54,732 nt of DNA from Synergistaceae bacterium. Its GTDB lineage: Bacteria; Synergistota; Synergistia; Synergistales; Aminobacteriaceae. The notes under the pieces were generated by a model. That model ran no database searches and was not told the DNA's origin. It saw only the letters and a list, made by a program, of their open reading frames with translations. Where the stretch lies: positions 1 to 54,732 of the forward strand of contig JAAYLU010000070.1 of NCBI GenBank assembly GCA_012521675.1, written 5' to 3'. Numbering within the stretch: the first letter of the stretch is position 1; every line of letters starts with the position of its first letter. This document shows positions 35,995 to 43,971 of this stretch, one piece after another. Made by a program: the position numbers and the translations under genes.

Positions 35995-36040
35995 CGTCGT
36001 CCCGAACGACCGACGGGAGGAGGAATCTCGCCCTTGGCGG
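35995..36040. repeat. REP-like dispersed repeat, partial copy
   Basis: CGTCGTCCCGAACGACCGACGGGAGG and the nearby GGAATCTCGCCCTT share the GTCGTCCCGAAC and GAGATCC/GGAATCTC pieces of the longer element at 38961-39063. It is intergenic, between pyrE and the flavoprotein gene. The rest of the 35953-36158 gap is AT-rich and shows no gene. Confidence 0.45.
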
Positions 36041-36158
36041 CACCACGTAAGCATAATAAAGACCCACTCTAAACAATCTACGGACTAATAACAATTTATC
36101 CTTGCCTCTATTCCACTTTTGATGTAGCATTCGCTCAAAGCGCGGAAGGAGGAAATCC

Positions 36159-38090
36159 ATGTACCCAAATCTAAGGTCCGAGGGGAAGATCGGGAGGCTT
36201 GTAATTCCCAACAGGGTGGTGATGCCGGCCATGGGGGTCAACTTAGCGGCCCCGGATGGCGGCGTCACCGACGACATAATTGCGTTCTACGAGGCGCGGG
36301 CGAGGGGCGGCGTCGGTCTGATAATCACGGAGGTCACACGAGTCGAGGGCGGCAGGGGGAGCAGCGATCCATGCCAGCTCTCGGCTCATAAAATTTCTGA
36401 CATAGCCGGTCTTCAGCGATTGACCGGCGCGGTGCACAAGTACGGGACCAGGATATTCATTCAGCTTCAGCACCCCGGACGCATGGCCTCCCCGGGGGTG
36501 ACCGGCGAGACCTCGGTGGCACCCTCCCCGGTGGCGGACCCATCGACACCGGACAACGTTCCCCGGGAGCTGACCGAGGCGGAGTGCGCCGAGATGGTCG
36601 GCAAGTTCGTCTTCGCTGCCTACGTGGCAAAGTCCGCGGGAGCGGACGGAGTTGAGCTTCACGGTGCGCACGGCTATCTGATCAACGAGTTCCTGTCCCC
36701 CGCGATGAACTACCGGACCGACAGGTACGGCGGGTCTTTCGAGAACCGCATGAGGTTCGTCGAGGAGATAGTCGCGGGGATCAAGAGGGGCTGCGGAGCT
36801 TATTTCCCCGTATCAGTCCGCATCAACGCGGAGGAGGCCCTCCCGGGCGGGATAGACCTCGAGGAGGCCGCCAGGATCGCCGCCGCGCTGGAGAGGGCGG
36901 GGGCCGACGCGATCAACGTGAGCTGCTACAACCTCGGCTGCATCGAGCCTGGAACTTACGAGCAGGGATGGAAGAGCTACATGGGGGCCGCGATCAAGAA
37001 AGTCGTATCGATCCCGGTGATAGCGGTGAACAACATCAAGGATCCGTCCGTGGCCGAGTCGCTGCTTGAGAAGGGGGTCTGCGATTTCGCGGGGCTTGGA
37101 CGAGCCCTTCTGGCGGACCCGGAGTGGGCCGCCAAGGCATTCTCCGGCAGGGACGACGAGATACGCAGGTGCATAGGTTGCCTCTGCTGCTTCGCGGAAA
37201 TAGCCAACGTCAGGCAGGTGCGCTGCGCGGTGAACCCGAGGACCGGGCGCGAGCGGGAGTACCTGCACCCGGTTCGCGACGGCGACGGGCGCGTTGTCGC
37301 GGTGATAGGCGGCGGCCCGGCTGGTATCGAGGCCGCACTGGTGCTCAAGGAACGTGGTTTTGACCCGGTGATATTCGACGGCGCGGAGAGGCTCGGCGGA
37401 ACTCTGAACACCGCCGACAAGGGATACGGCAAGGACAAGATTACAAAGTACGTGGACTCCCTGGTCGCCCAGGTCGAGAAGGCCGGCATAGAGGTCAGGC
37501 TCGGCCAAGAGGTCGCACCGGAGGACGTCGCGGAGCTGAAACCGTGCGGAGTCCTTCTGGCGTGCGGCGGAGAGCCGTGCGTCCCGCCCGTCCCCGGAAC
37601 GGACCTCGACTTCGTCTGCACAGCGGAGGACGTGCTGCTGGGGCGCACACGCCCGACGGGTAGGGTCGTCATCATCGGCTCGGGCATGACCGGGCTCGAG
37701 ACGGCGGAGACCCTGGCCCTGGAAGGGTGCAAAGTCACGCTGGTGGAGATGCTGGGCGAGCTCGGGCCGGGCATGTACCATTTGGTAGTGATGGACGTGA
37801 TGAACCGCATCGGGCCGCACGATCCGGTGATATTGACCGGTCACAGGCTGGAGCGGATCGTGCCCGGCGGCGTGAAGCTGTTGCGCCTGTCGGACGGAGA
37901 GATGGTCGAGGTAAATGCGGACGGCGTCGTGCTGGCGGTCGGGGTCGCCCCCAGGAGGGAGGTAGTCGATAGCTTCAAAACCGCCTTTCCGGACGTCGTG
38001 GTCATCGGCGACGCAAAATGCTGCGGACGCGTGCTGGAGGCCACGCAGGACGCTCGCGGAAGGGCTTTCACCTTCGAGCCGCGAGCCTGA
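36159..38090 (+). CDS. NADH:flavin oxidoreductase of the Old Yellow Enzyme / 2,4-dienoyl-CoA reductase family
   Basis: 643 residues, the length of FadH/2-enoate reductase/BaiCD-type enzymes. Residues 1-340 are an FMN TIM barrel (GRLVIPNRVVMPAMG, QLQHPGRM, GVELHGAHGYLINEFLSP). CIGCLCC followed by Cys in VRCAVNP at about 335-360 holds a [4Fe-4S] cluster. Residues 375-643 are a pyridine nucleotide and FAD domain (VAVIGGGPAGIEAAL and VVIIGSGMTGLETAETL). It should reduce an activated C=C bond in an alpha,beta-unsaturated substrate; the substrate is not identified. It leads a three-gene cassette with an ADC-like protein and an SDR. AAGGAGG precedes the ATG. Confidence 0.92.
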   Translation: MYPNLRSEGKIGRLVIPNRVVMPAMGVNLAAPDGGVTDDIIAFYEARARGGVGLIITEVTRVEGGRGSSDPCQLSAHKISDIAGLQRLTGAVHKYGTRIFIQLQHPGRMASPGVTGETSVAPSPVADPSTPDNVPRELTEAECAEMVGKFVFAAYVAKSAGADGVELHGAHGYLINEFLSPAMNYRTDRYGGSFENRMRFVEEIVAGIKRGCGAYFPVSVRINAEEALPGGIDLEEAARIAAALERAGADAINVSCYNLGCIEPGTYEQGWKSYMGAAIKKVVSIPVIAVNNIKDPSVAESLLEKGVCDFAGLGRALLADPEWAAKAFSGRDDEIRRCIGCLCCFAEIANVRQVRCAVNPRTGREREYLHPVRDGDGRVVAVIGGGPAGIEAALVLKERGFDPVIFDGAERLGGTLNTADKGYGKDKITKYVDSLVAQVEKAGIEVRLGQEVAPEDVAELKPCGVLLACGGEPCVPPVPGTDLDFVCTAEDVLLGRTRPTGRVVIIGSGMTGLETAETLALEGCKVTLVEMLGELGPGMYHLVVMDVMNRIGPHDPVILTGHRLERIVPGGVKLLRLSDGEMVEVNADGVVLAVGVAPRREVVDSFKTAFPDVVVIGDAKCCGRVLEATQDARGRAFTFEPRA

Positions 38091-38109
38091 ACGAAAGGAG
38101 AGGTTTTGC

Positions 38110-38958
38110 ATGGACATGGGGTATAAAATCCCGGAGGAAGAGCTTTCGAACTTCATGAAGGACGGCGCCATGAACGACCAGTACGGCATCCAGCTCTTCT
38201 TCAACACGGACCCTAAGAGGGCGAGGGAGCTACTGCCGCCTCCCCTGGAGCCGGCGGATCCGGCCAACCCGATGTGCTACGTGTATGTAGTCAACATCAG
38301 GCAGCCGACCTTCTCGCCCTGGTACATGGAGGGAGGGCTGGGGATAATGGCTCGCCTGGGCGACTACGAGGGCATCTACTTCCTCGGCCTGATGCTGAGC
38401 GGCCCAGGCTCGTTGATGGGGGTGCTCTCCGGGCGCGAGGGCTCAGGGCTCGCCAAGAAGCTGTGCGAAAGAATCCTTGTCGAGAGGACGGGCGACGTAG
38501 GAAGATGCCTCATCAGGAGAGACGGAGTGGACCTGCTGGACGTTAAACTGAAGATAGGCAGCTACAACCAGAAGGGCTTCGCCACGGCTCAGGAGGGGAG
38601 CACGCGGGAGAACCCGACGACAATCGGCGGAGGGTGCCTGAACCACGTATACGAGATAAGACAGGGCGGTTTCTCCAACCTCAAGGTAATCTACTACGAC
38701 AGCCCGACCATGATCTACTCATGGGATCCCGCCGAGGCCGACCTGTCCCTGGCCTCGTCGCTCAACGACAGGTGGGGGGAGCTGCCCGTGACCAACGTCA
38801 TCGGCGCAGGATGGATGGTCAGCGACAACTGGGTCATCAGTCAGAAGGAGATCTACGAGTACACCGACAAACAGGAGCTGACTCAGGCGATGTCACTGCT
38901 GCTGCCGGGCCGCTTCGACCGCTGCACGTTCCTGAAGGACCACCAGACCTACGAATGA
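38110..38958 (+). CDS. Acetoacetate decarboxylase family protein
   Basis: 282 residues. GREGSGLAKKLCE has the paired lysines that in acetoacetate decarboxylase form the Schiff base and tune its pKa, and the surrounding strands (MCYVYVVNIRQPTF, YFLGLMLSGPGSLMGVLSG) fit the family. Not all members decarboxylate acetoacetate; some act as aldolase/dehydratase-like enzymes on other keto acids. The gene starts 19 bases after the flavoprotein and is followed by the SDR, so the three probably act in one pathway on a keto or enoyl substrate. GAAAGGAGAGG precedes the ATG. Confidence 0.85.
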   Translation: MDMGYKIPEEELSNFMKDGAMNDQYGIQLFFNTDPKRARELLPPPLEPADPANPMCYVYVVNIRQPTFSPWYMEGGLGIMARLGDYEGIYFLGLMLSGPGSLMGVLSGREGSGLAKKLCERILVERTGDVGRCLIRRDGVDLLDVKLKIGSYNQKGFATAQEGSTRENPTTIGGGCLNHVYEIRQGGFSNLKVIYYDSPTMIYSWDPAEADLSLASSLNDRWGELPVTNVIGAGWMVSDNWVISQKEIYEYTDKQELTQAMSLLLPGRFDRCTFLKDHQTYE

Positions 38959-38960
38959 TT

Positions 38961-39063
38961 GCTGTCGTCCCGAACGGTGCGTAGCACCGGAGGGACCTCG
39001 GGGTTGAGGCGGTTAAAGGCGAGATCCCTCGCATACGCTCGGGATGACTCGAAGCAGCAGTCG
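38961..39063. repeat. REP/MITE-like imperfect palindromic repeat
   Basis: The outer arms GTCGTCCCGAAC (near 38964) and GCTCGGGATGAC (near 39036) and the inner GGAGGGACCTCG / CGAGATCCCTCG pairs make a long imperfect palindrome. It shares its first arm with 35995-36040. It lies in the 137-base gap between the decarboxylase-like gene and the SDR. Confidence 0.55.
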
Positions 39064-39095
39064 TTTGAATCGATGATGAAAGGCGGGACGCACAG

Positions 39096-39956
39096 ATGGA
39101 GTTCGATGAAAGCTACTACAGGGGCAAGACGGCTGTCGTCACAGGGGCGGCGTCGGGAATAGGACTGGGGCTCGTCGAGGAGCTGCTGGCCTACGGAGCG
39201 GAGAAGGTCGTCCTCGCGGACTTCAACAAGGAGAACCTTGAAAAGCATACAGCCCGCCTGTCGGCCGAGTACCCAGAAAAGGTGAAGGGCATACTCTGCG
39301 ACGTGACGAAGGAGGGCGAGGTCGTCGACATGATCGCAGGGGCGGCCGATTTCTTCGGCGGTAGGATCGACCTGCTTATCAACAACGCGGGAGGAGGCAT
39401 GATGGGGCTCTTCGTCGAGCCGCACCCCTCGGCTCCCGAGGAGGAGCTCAAGGAGATCAGGGTGCAGACCAACGAGGACTGGGAGAGATCCTTCGCCCTC
39501 AACTTCTACGGGGCCCTGTACGGCTGCCGCGCGGTCATACCGGTGATGCGGAGGCACGGCGGCGGACAGGTGATCAACGTGATCTCCGGCATAGCCTTCT
39601 ACCCCATGCCCTACCAGACTATGTACGCCGCCACAAAGGCAGCGCTCAACGGCATGACGCTGTCGCTGCGCTACGAGTACTGGGACGAGAACATCAAGTT
39701 CAACTCGGCCACTCCCGGAACCACCGCCACGGCGATCTGGGGCGACTTGCCCGCGCCCCCGACCGCCCAGACACCGCAGCAGTCCGCGAGGCGCATCCTG
39801 GCCCAGGCGGCGAGGAACAGAAGAGTTATTTTCGGGGACGACCCCGACGAGTCCGGGGCGAAGACCTGCTTCCACCCTGACCACGAGGAGATCCCGGACA
39901 CATATCTTCTGGAGGTGGCAAGAGCCAGAAGGGGCGGCCAGATGACCAGGGTCTAG
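39096..39956 (+). CDS. Short-chain dehydrogenase/reductase
   Basis: 286 residues, classical SDR: nucleotide site TGAASGIG (residues 16-23), NNAGG, catalytic Ser in VISGIAFYP and Tyr-x-x-x-Lys in YAATKAALNG. The acidic DFNKEN after strand 2 favours NAD(H). It should interconvert an alcohol and a ketone, possibly the product or precursor of the neighbouring flavoprotein and decarboxylase-like enzymes. The ribosome binding site (GGCGGGA) is weak. A terminator follows. Confidence 0.9.
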   Translation: MEFDESYYRGKTAVVTGAASGIGLGLVEELLAYGAEKVVLADFNKENLEKHTARLSAEYPEKVKGILCDVTKEGEVVDMIAGAADFFGGRIDLLINNAGGGMMGLFVEPHPSAPEEELKEIRVQTNEDWERSFALNFYGALYGCRAVIPVMRRHGGGQVINVISGIAFYPMPYQTMYAATKAALNGMTLSLRYEYWDENIKFNSATPGTTATAIWGDLPAPPTAQTPQQSARRILAQAARNRRVIFGDDPDESGAKTCFHPDHEEIPDTYLLEVARARRGGQMTRV

Positions 39957-39968
39957 CAAGATAATGAA

Positions 39969-40000
39969 AGATGCCGCCGGGAGAGCGTCCGGCGGCATCT
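39969..40000. terminator. Bidirectional stem-loop between convergent genes
   Basis: A perfect 12-bp stem AGATGCCGCCGG / CCGGCGGCATCT with 8-base loop. The minus-strand reading is followed by TTTCATT. It serves the SDR and the radical SAM gene. Confidence 0.8.
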
Positions 40001-40026
40001 ATGGTCTTCGCGGAAGTTCGCCCCCG

Positions 40027-41181
40027 TCACATCTGCTGCATGTTCTCGATGAAGTGGCTGAAAAACTTCTTGTACCCCTCGCACAGGTAGTTCTTTCCCC
40101 TCAGTCCGTCCTCCGACGGAACGATGCGGTGACTCGGACAGCCCCCGAAGCACAGGGTGATATAAGGGCAGTCGAAGCAGTCATCGGGGAGCCCTTCGGT
40201 CTTGTTCATGCAGAAAGGGCGATTGCGCTCCACTATCTGGGAGAGAGGGGTCTCCAGCAGATTTCCCAGCTTGTACTTCGGATAGGCGTACCGTTCGCAC
40301 GAGTAGACATCCCCGTTCACCTCGACCGAGACGCCGTGACCGCAGAGCGGGTTGTGGGCGCAGGTCCCTCCCTGGTTTCCCAGCATGTTTCGGGCGGTCG
40401 CATCGAATAGGACGACGGTTTTCAATCCCCCGTCAAGCTCCATCCAACTGTCGAAGACCTCTGCCAGGAAAGATCCGAACCCCTCGGGCGAGACCGAGAA
40501 CGGCTCGACGGACTTACTCTGGACGGGTGGGCCTTTTATCCCCGGAGGCATGGAGAAGCACTGGCCATCTTCCAGTTCGTGGAAAGCGGCCTCTCTCTCC
40601 ACTACCGGGGTGAACTGCATGCGGTCGGCGATGCCGCGCAGAAAGCCGTAGACCTCGCGCGGGTGCGACTCGTTCGCCGCGTGGACCCTGGCAAGGGCGC
40701 CGAACCGCACCCCGTGCTTCTTCAGCAGGTCGACCCCCGCCATCACCTTGTCGAACGTGCCCCCGTCGTGCCCTACCCTGTAGACGTCGTTCAGCTCCTT
40801 TGGACCGTCGATGCAGACCTCTACATGGAAGCCATGCTTGGCTAGGAGGTCGCACCACCCGTCGTCGAGCAGAGTGCCGTTGGTCCGGATGCTGTTCTTG
40901 GCCCCGCCACCTCGCCTCTCCTGGAGCTCCATCGCCCTCTCGAAGAACGGAAGCCCGGCAAGAAGAGGCTCGCCGCCGCTCCAGACGAATTCCGCCTGGC
41001 CGTCCTCGTCGAGATCGAATACCCGGTTTACGTAAGATTCAAGGACTTCGTCGGACATCCTCGGCATCTCCTGCGCCAAAAGCCCGGGCTTTTCCGAGTA
41101 ATAGCAGTAAGTGCAGCGCAGATTGCAAAGCCCTCCCACTACCTTGGCCATAACAGTGAACGCGCACCTCTCCCCTTCCAT
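40027..41181 (-). CDS. Radical SAM/SPASM protein, anaerobic sulfatase-maturase type
   Basis: 384 residues from the ATG at 41181 (AAGGAGG lies 12 bases upstream and GGAGG closer; the ATG at 41217 would be nearly leaderless). CNLRCTYCYY binds the SAM-radical [4Fe-4S] cluster. The C-terminal SPASM region has CAHNPLCGHG, a Cys in VYSCERYAYP, and CFDCPYITLCFGGCPSHR for two auxiliary clusters. anSME enzymes turn a Cys or Ser of a sulfatase into formylglycine; related SPASM enzymes modify peptides. No sulfatase or precursor peptide gene is adjacent, so the substrate is unclear. Confidence 0.9.
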   Translation of the reverse strand: MEGERCAFTVMAKVVGGLCNLRCTYCYYSEKPGLLAQEMPRMSDEVLESYVNRVFDLDEDGQAEFVWSGGEPLLAGLPFFERAMELQERRGGGAKNSIRTNGTLLDDGWCDLLAKHGFHVEVCIDGPKELNDVYRVGHDGGTFDKVMAGVDLLKKHGVRFGALARVHAANESHPREVYGFLRGIADRMQFTPVVEREAAFHELEDGQCFSMPPGIKGPPVQSKSVEPFSVSPEGFGSFLAEVFDSWMELDGGLKTVVLFDATARNMLGNQGGTCAHNPLCGHGVSVEVNGDVYSCERYAYPKYKLGNLLETPLSQIVERNRPFCMNKTEGLPDDCFDCPYITLCFGGCPSHRIVPSEDGLRGKNYLCEGYKKFFSHFIENMQQM

Positions 41182-41225
41182 CGCCTCCGCAACCCTCCTT
41201 GCTACCATCCATTTCATTATAATGA

Positions 41226-41253
41226 ATTATACACCCAAAGCACCGGCGAACAA
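41226..41253 (-). promoter_or_regulatory. Putative promoter of the radical SAM gene
   Basis: On the minus strand TTGTTC (41248-41253) and TATAAT (41226-41231) with a 16-base spacer. Start near 41219 supports the ATG at 41181 rather than 41217. Confidence 0.5.
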
Positions 41254-41342
41254 AAACAGAACATTTAGTTATCGCCTCGCCCCTTGTCAAACTCTGGAAA
41301 TATGGTAATATACTCCCCGCACGCCGTATAATGCGTATAAAC

Positions 41343-41416
41343 TGGGGAATCGTCCAATGGCAGGACACCTGACTCTGGATCAGGCAATCTTGGTTCGAAT
41401 CCAGGTTCCCCAGCCA
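41343..41416 (+). tRNA. tRNA-Gln (anticodon CTG)
   Basis: 74 bases with the acceptor stem TGGGGAA / TTCCCCA, anticodon stem-loop CCTGA-CTCTGGA-TCAGG (anticodon CTG), T-loop GGTTCGAATCC and encoded CCA at 41414-41416. A -10-like TATAAT stands about 10 bases upstream. It is 9 bases before tRNA-Glu and probably co-transcribed. Confidence 0.97.
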
Positions 41417-41425
41417 GCAAGCAAA

Positions 41426-41501
41426 GGCCCCATCGACTAGCGGTCTAGGTCGTAACCCTCTCAAGGTTAAAACACGGGTTCGAATCCCGTTGGGGCTACC
41501 A
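41426..41501 (+). tRNA. tRNA-Glu (anticodon CTC)
   Basis: 76 bases, acceptor GGCCCCA / TGGGGCT (G-U first pair), anticodon stem-loop TAACC-CTCTCAA-GGTTA (anticodon CTC), T-arm ACGGGTTCGAATCCCGT and encoded CCA at 41499-41501. Confidence 0.96.
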
Positions 41502-41535
41502 AATATATCCGTACCGGCGTACGGTGATAATAGTG

Positions 41536-41563
41536 AAAGGCCGTCGTCCTGGCGGCCTTTTTT
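41536..41563 (+). terminator. Intrinsic terminator after the tRNA pair
   Basis: Stem AAAGGCCG / CGGCCTTT followed by more T (six in a row), 35 bases after tRNA-Glu. Confidence 0.85.
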
Positions 41564-41667
41564 CGTGGCGCAAGCCCCCTTTGATCCACCCGTTCACGGG
41601 TGATATTATTGTCTTCGCAGACGGTCCTGCCCTTGTTGTTGGAGGTGCGCCCTGAAAGGAGGACGCC

Positions 41668-41952
41668 ATGGCCGTGGTCCGCAGGAGTTTTCTGGTCAAG
41701 GGAACCGTGCAGGGAGTGGGGTTCCGCCACAGCGCGGCGAGGACGGCCCTTAGGCTGGGGCTGGTCGGATGGGTGCGAAACCTTCCCGACGGATCGGTGG
41801 AGGTTCATGCCCAGGGTGAAGCCGAGTCCGTCGCCACCATGGAGGACTGGCTTCGCGAAGGTCCGCCCATGGCGACCGTGACGAGGCTGATCGCGATGGA
41901 GGTCCCTCCCGAGACGGGCGAGAGCTCTTTCACCGTCCGCTACTTCCGATGA
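41668..41952 (+). CDS. acyP: Acylphosphatase
   Basis: 94 residues with the family signature KGTVQGVGFRHSA (catalytic Arg at about residue 20) and GLVGWVRNLPDGSVEV (catalytic Asn near 38). It hydrolyses acyl-phosphates such as acetyl phosphate in the cytoplasm. AAAGGAGG precedes the ATG. It overlaps the next gene by four bases (ATGA), so the two are co-translated although no functional link is known. Confidence 0.96.
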   Translation: MAVVRRSFLVKGTVQGVGFRHSAARTALRLGLVGWVRNLPDGSVEVHAQGEAESVATMEDWLREGPPMATVTRLIAMEVPPETGESSFTVRYFR

Positions 41953-43013
41953 TGACCGTTCTCTCCTTTTTCTCCCCATACCTGCTGCTTCTCTTGGTCG
42001 GCCTGGCCGGCTTCCTCGTCTTCAAAAAGCTCTCCGTGCCTGTGCCTGCGCTGCTGGGGCCTCTCTTTTTCGCCGGGATGCTAAATCTGATCGGGCTCTA
42101 CCCCGAGGCAGACATGCTTTGGCCCTCCCGCTGCAGCAACGTCATCATCGGCGCTCTCGCCGGGTCGAGGGTGAGCAGAAGGTCGGCGCGGCTCCTGGGA
42201 GAGCTGCCCCTCCCCGCCCTTGTAGTGTCCGCGGGGATGCTGGCCCTGTCGCTGTGCGGGGGCGCTCTGCTCTACCTGTCCACGGACCTCTCCCCGAGGA
42301 CGGCGTTCATAGGCTCCACCACGGGCGGGATATCGGAGATGGCGCTGCTCTCGATCTCCATGGGGGCGGACGTAGCGACAGTCACCCTGCTTCAGACGGC
42401 GCGAGTGCTGATCGCTTTGACGCTATCGCCCATGATCTGCAGGGCGCTCCCGGCCATACTGGGCCGCGACAATGCCGGGCAGGAAGAGCCCGGGCCGGGA
42501 GAGCCCGAAGTTCGGCACCGCACGGCATCCGGCTACGCCCTACTGGCCGCGGCTGCCGTCTCGGGCGGCTTCGCAGGCTACATGCTGCGCCTGCCAGCAG
42601 GGGTGATGACAGGGGCAATGATCGGGACTGCGGCGGCGAATCTGCTGCGCGAGGGGCTGCCCTCTGTTCCGCGGGTGCTCGTGTCCACCGCCCAGGCCAT
42701 CATAGGACTGACGATAGCGTCCAACATCTCCGCCTCGACATTCGGCGGCTTGGGCCGGCAGTGGCTGCCCGTGTCGGTGGTGCTGATGCTGATGCTGCTG
42801 GGCAGCATTGCGATAGCCGAGCTGCTGCACAGGATGACCGGGTGGAACTACCCGACCTGCCTGCTGTCGGCCTCGCTGGGAGGCCTTTCGCAGATGATCG
42901 TCATAGCTGACGAGATGGGGGCAGATCCCCTGAAGGTCACCCTGCTCCAGACCGTCCGACTGCTGAGCATTATCATCGTGCTGCCCCTGGTATTCTCGCT
43001 CTTCTTCCTCTGA
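41949..43013 (+). CDS. AbrB-family membrane protein (duplicated membrane domain)
   Basis: 354 residues, about ten helices in two similar halves. Both halves carry related segments: FIGSTTGGISEMALLSISMGADVATVTLLQTARVL and LLSASLGGLSQMIVIADEMGADPLKVTLLQTVRLL, the hallmark of the AbrB/YdgG-type (once called ammonia monooxygenase-like) family. It is a transporter of unknown substrate and is unrelated to the AbrB transcription factor. It is co-transcribed with acyP. Confidence 0.88.
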   Translation: MMTVLSFFSPYLLLLLVGLAGFLVFKKLSVPVPALLGPLFFAGMLNLIGLYPEADMLWPSRCSNVIIGALAGSRVSRRSARLLGELPLPALVVSAGMLALSLCGGALLYLSTDLSPRTAFIGSTTGGISEMALLSISMGADVATVTLLQTARVLIALTLSPMICRALPAILGRDNAGQEEPGPGEPEVRHRTASGYALLAAAAVSGGFAGYMLRLPAGVMTGAMIGTAAANLLREGLPSVPRVLVSTAQAIIGLTIASNISASTFGGLGRQWLPVSVVLMLMLLGSIAIAELLHRMTGWNYPTCLLSASLGGLSQMIVIADEMGADPLKVTLLQTVRLLSIIIVLPLVFSLFFL

Positions 43014-43086
43014 TCGGGGCTCTTTCTCTGGTATCATTCTCCCTGGAATGACAGAACCCTTGCAACGCTAGGAGTGAGACAGAGCC

Positions 43087-43959
43087 GTGACAGAAAAACC
43101 TCCCGTATCTCCCTGGATAGTCCTGTCCATAGGGGTGTTCGCCATATCGACGGGCGCCATCTTCACGCGGATGGCATCCGCGCCGCCGCTCGTCATATCC
43201 GCCTACAGGGTGGGGCTGGCAACCCTATTCCTCTCGCCCTTCACCATCCGCAGGGCCGTCGCGGAGCTCTCCTCGCTCGGGCGGAGGGACGTGCTCTGCG
43301 GCGCGGCGTCCGGGCTCTTCCTGGCCCTTCACTTCGCCGCCTGGATCTCCTCTCTTTTCTACACCTCGGTCGCAAGCAGCGTGGTGATCGTGAACGCCAT
43401 CCCCCTGTGGACAGGGCTCTTCTCCCCCTTCCTGACAGGCGAACCATTCTCGAAGGCCCTGAAAAGAGGGCTGCTCATCGCGCTTCCCGGCGCTCTGATC
43501 ATAAGCTGGGGGGACTTCGCCACCGGCTGGGCGGCACTGTGGGGGGACTTCCTGGCCCTGCTGGGGAGCCTGTTCGCCGCTCTGTACATCCTGCTGGGCC
43601 GCAGGATAAGGCCGCACGTGTCGCTCGGCACCTACGTGACCCTTAGCTACGGGGTGGCGGCGGCCGTGCTGTGGGCGGCAGTCCTAGCGGCGGGACTGCC
43701 TGTGTCCGGCTTCTCTGGAACGACGTGGAGCGCCCTCTTCCTGATGGCGCTCGTGCCCCAGGTACTCGGCCACTCGAGCTACAACTGGGCGCTCAGGTGG
43801 ATGAGCGGGGGCACGGTATCTCTCTGCCTGCTCGGGGAGCCGGTCGGCAGCTCGATCCTGGCCGCGCTCCTCCTGGGCGAGCCTCTGACCCTGGTCAAGA
43901 CCGTCGGGGGCGGGCTCATCCTTGCGGGAATCGTGCTCGCATCCAGGGAGGAGCGGTAG
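43087..43959 (+). CDS. EamA/DMT superfamily transporter
   Basis: 290 residues, ten helices with two EamA repeats (first half SIGVFAISTGAIFTRMASAPPLVISAYR, second half WGDFLALLGSLFAALYILLGR). The end LLLGEPLTLVKTVGGGLILAGIVLASREER is typical of metabolite exporters of this group. Start is a GTG at 43087 with AGGAG about 12 bases upstream, somewhat far. Substrate unknown. Confidence 0.9.
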   Translation: MTEKPPVSPWIVLSIGVFAISTGAIFTRMASAPPLVISAYRVGLATLFLSPFTIRRAVAELSSLGRRDVLCGAASGLFLALHFAAWISSLFYTSVASSVVIVNAIPLWTGLFSPFLTGEPFSKALKRGLLIALPGALIISWGDFATGWAALWGDFLALLGSLFAALYILLGRRIRPHVSLGTYVTLSYGVAAAVLWAAVLAAGLPVSGFSGTTWSALFLMALVPQVLGHSSYNWALRWMSGGTVSLCLLGEPVGSSILAALLLGEPLTLVKTVGGGLILAGIVLASREER

Positions 43960-43971
43960 CGATCCCAGGGG

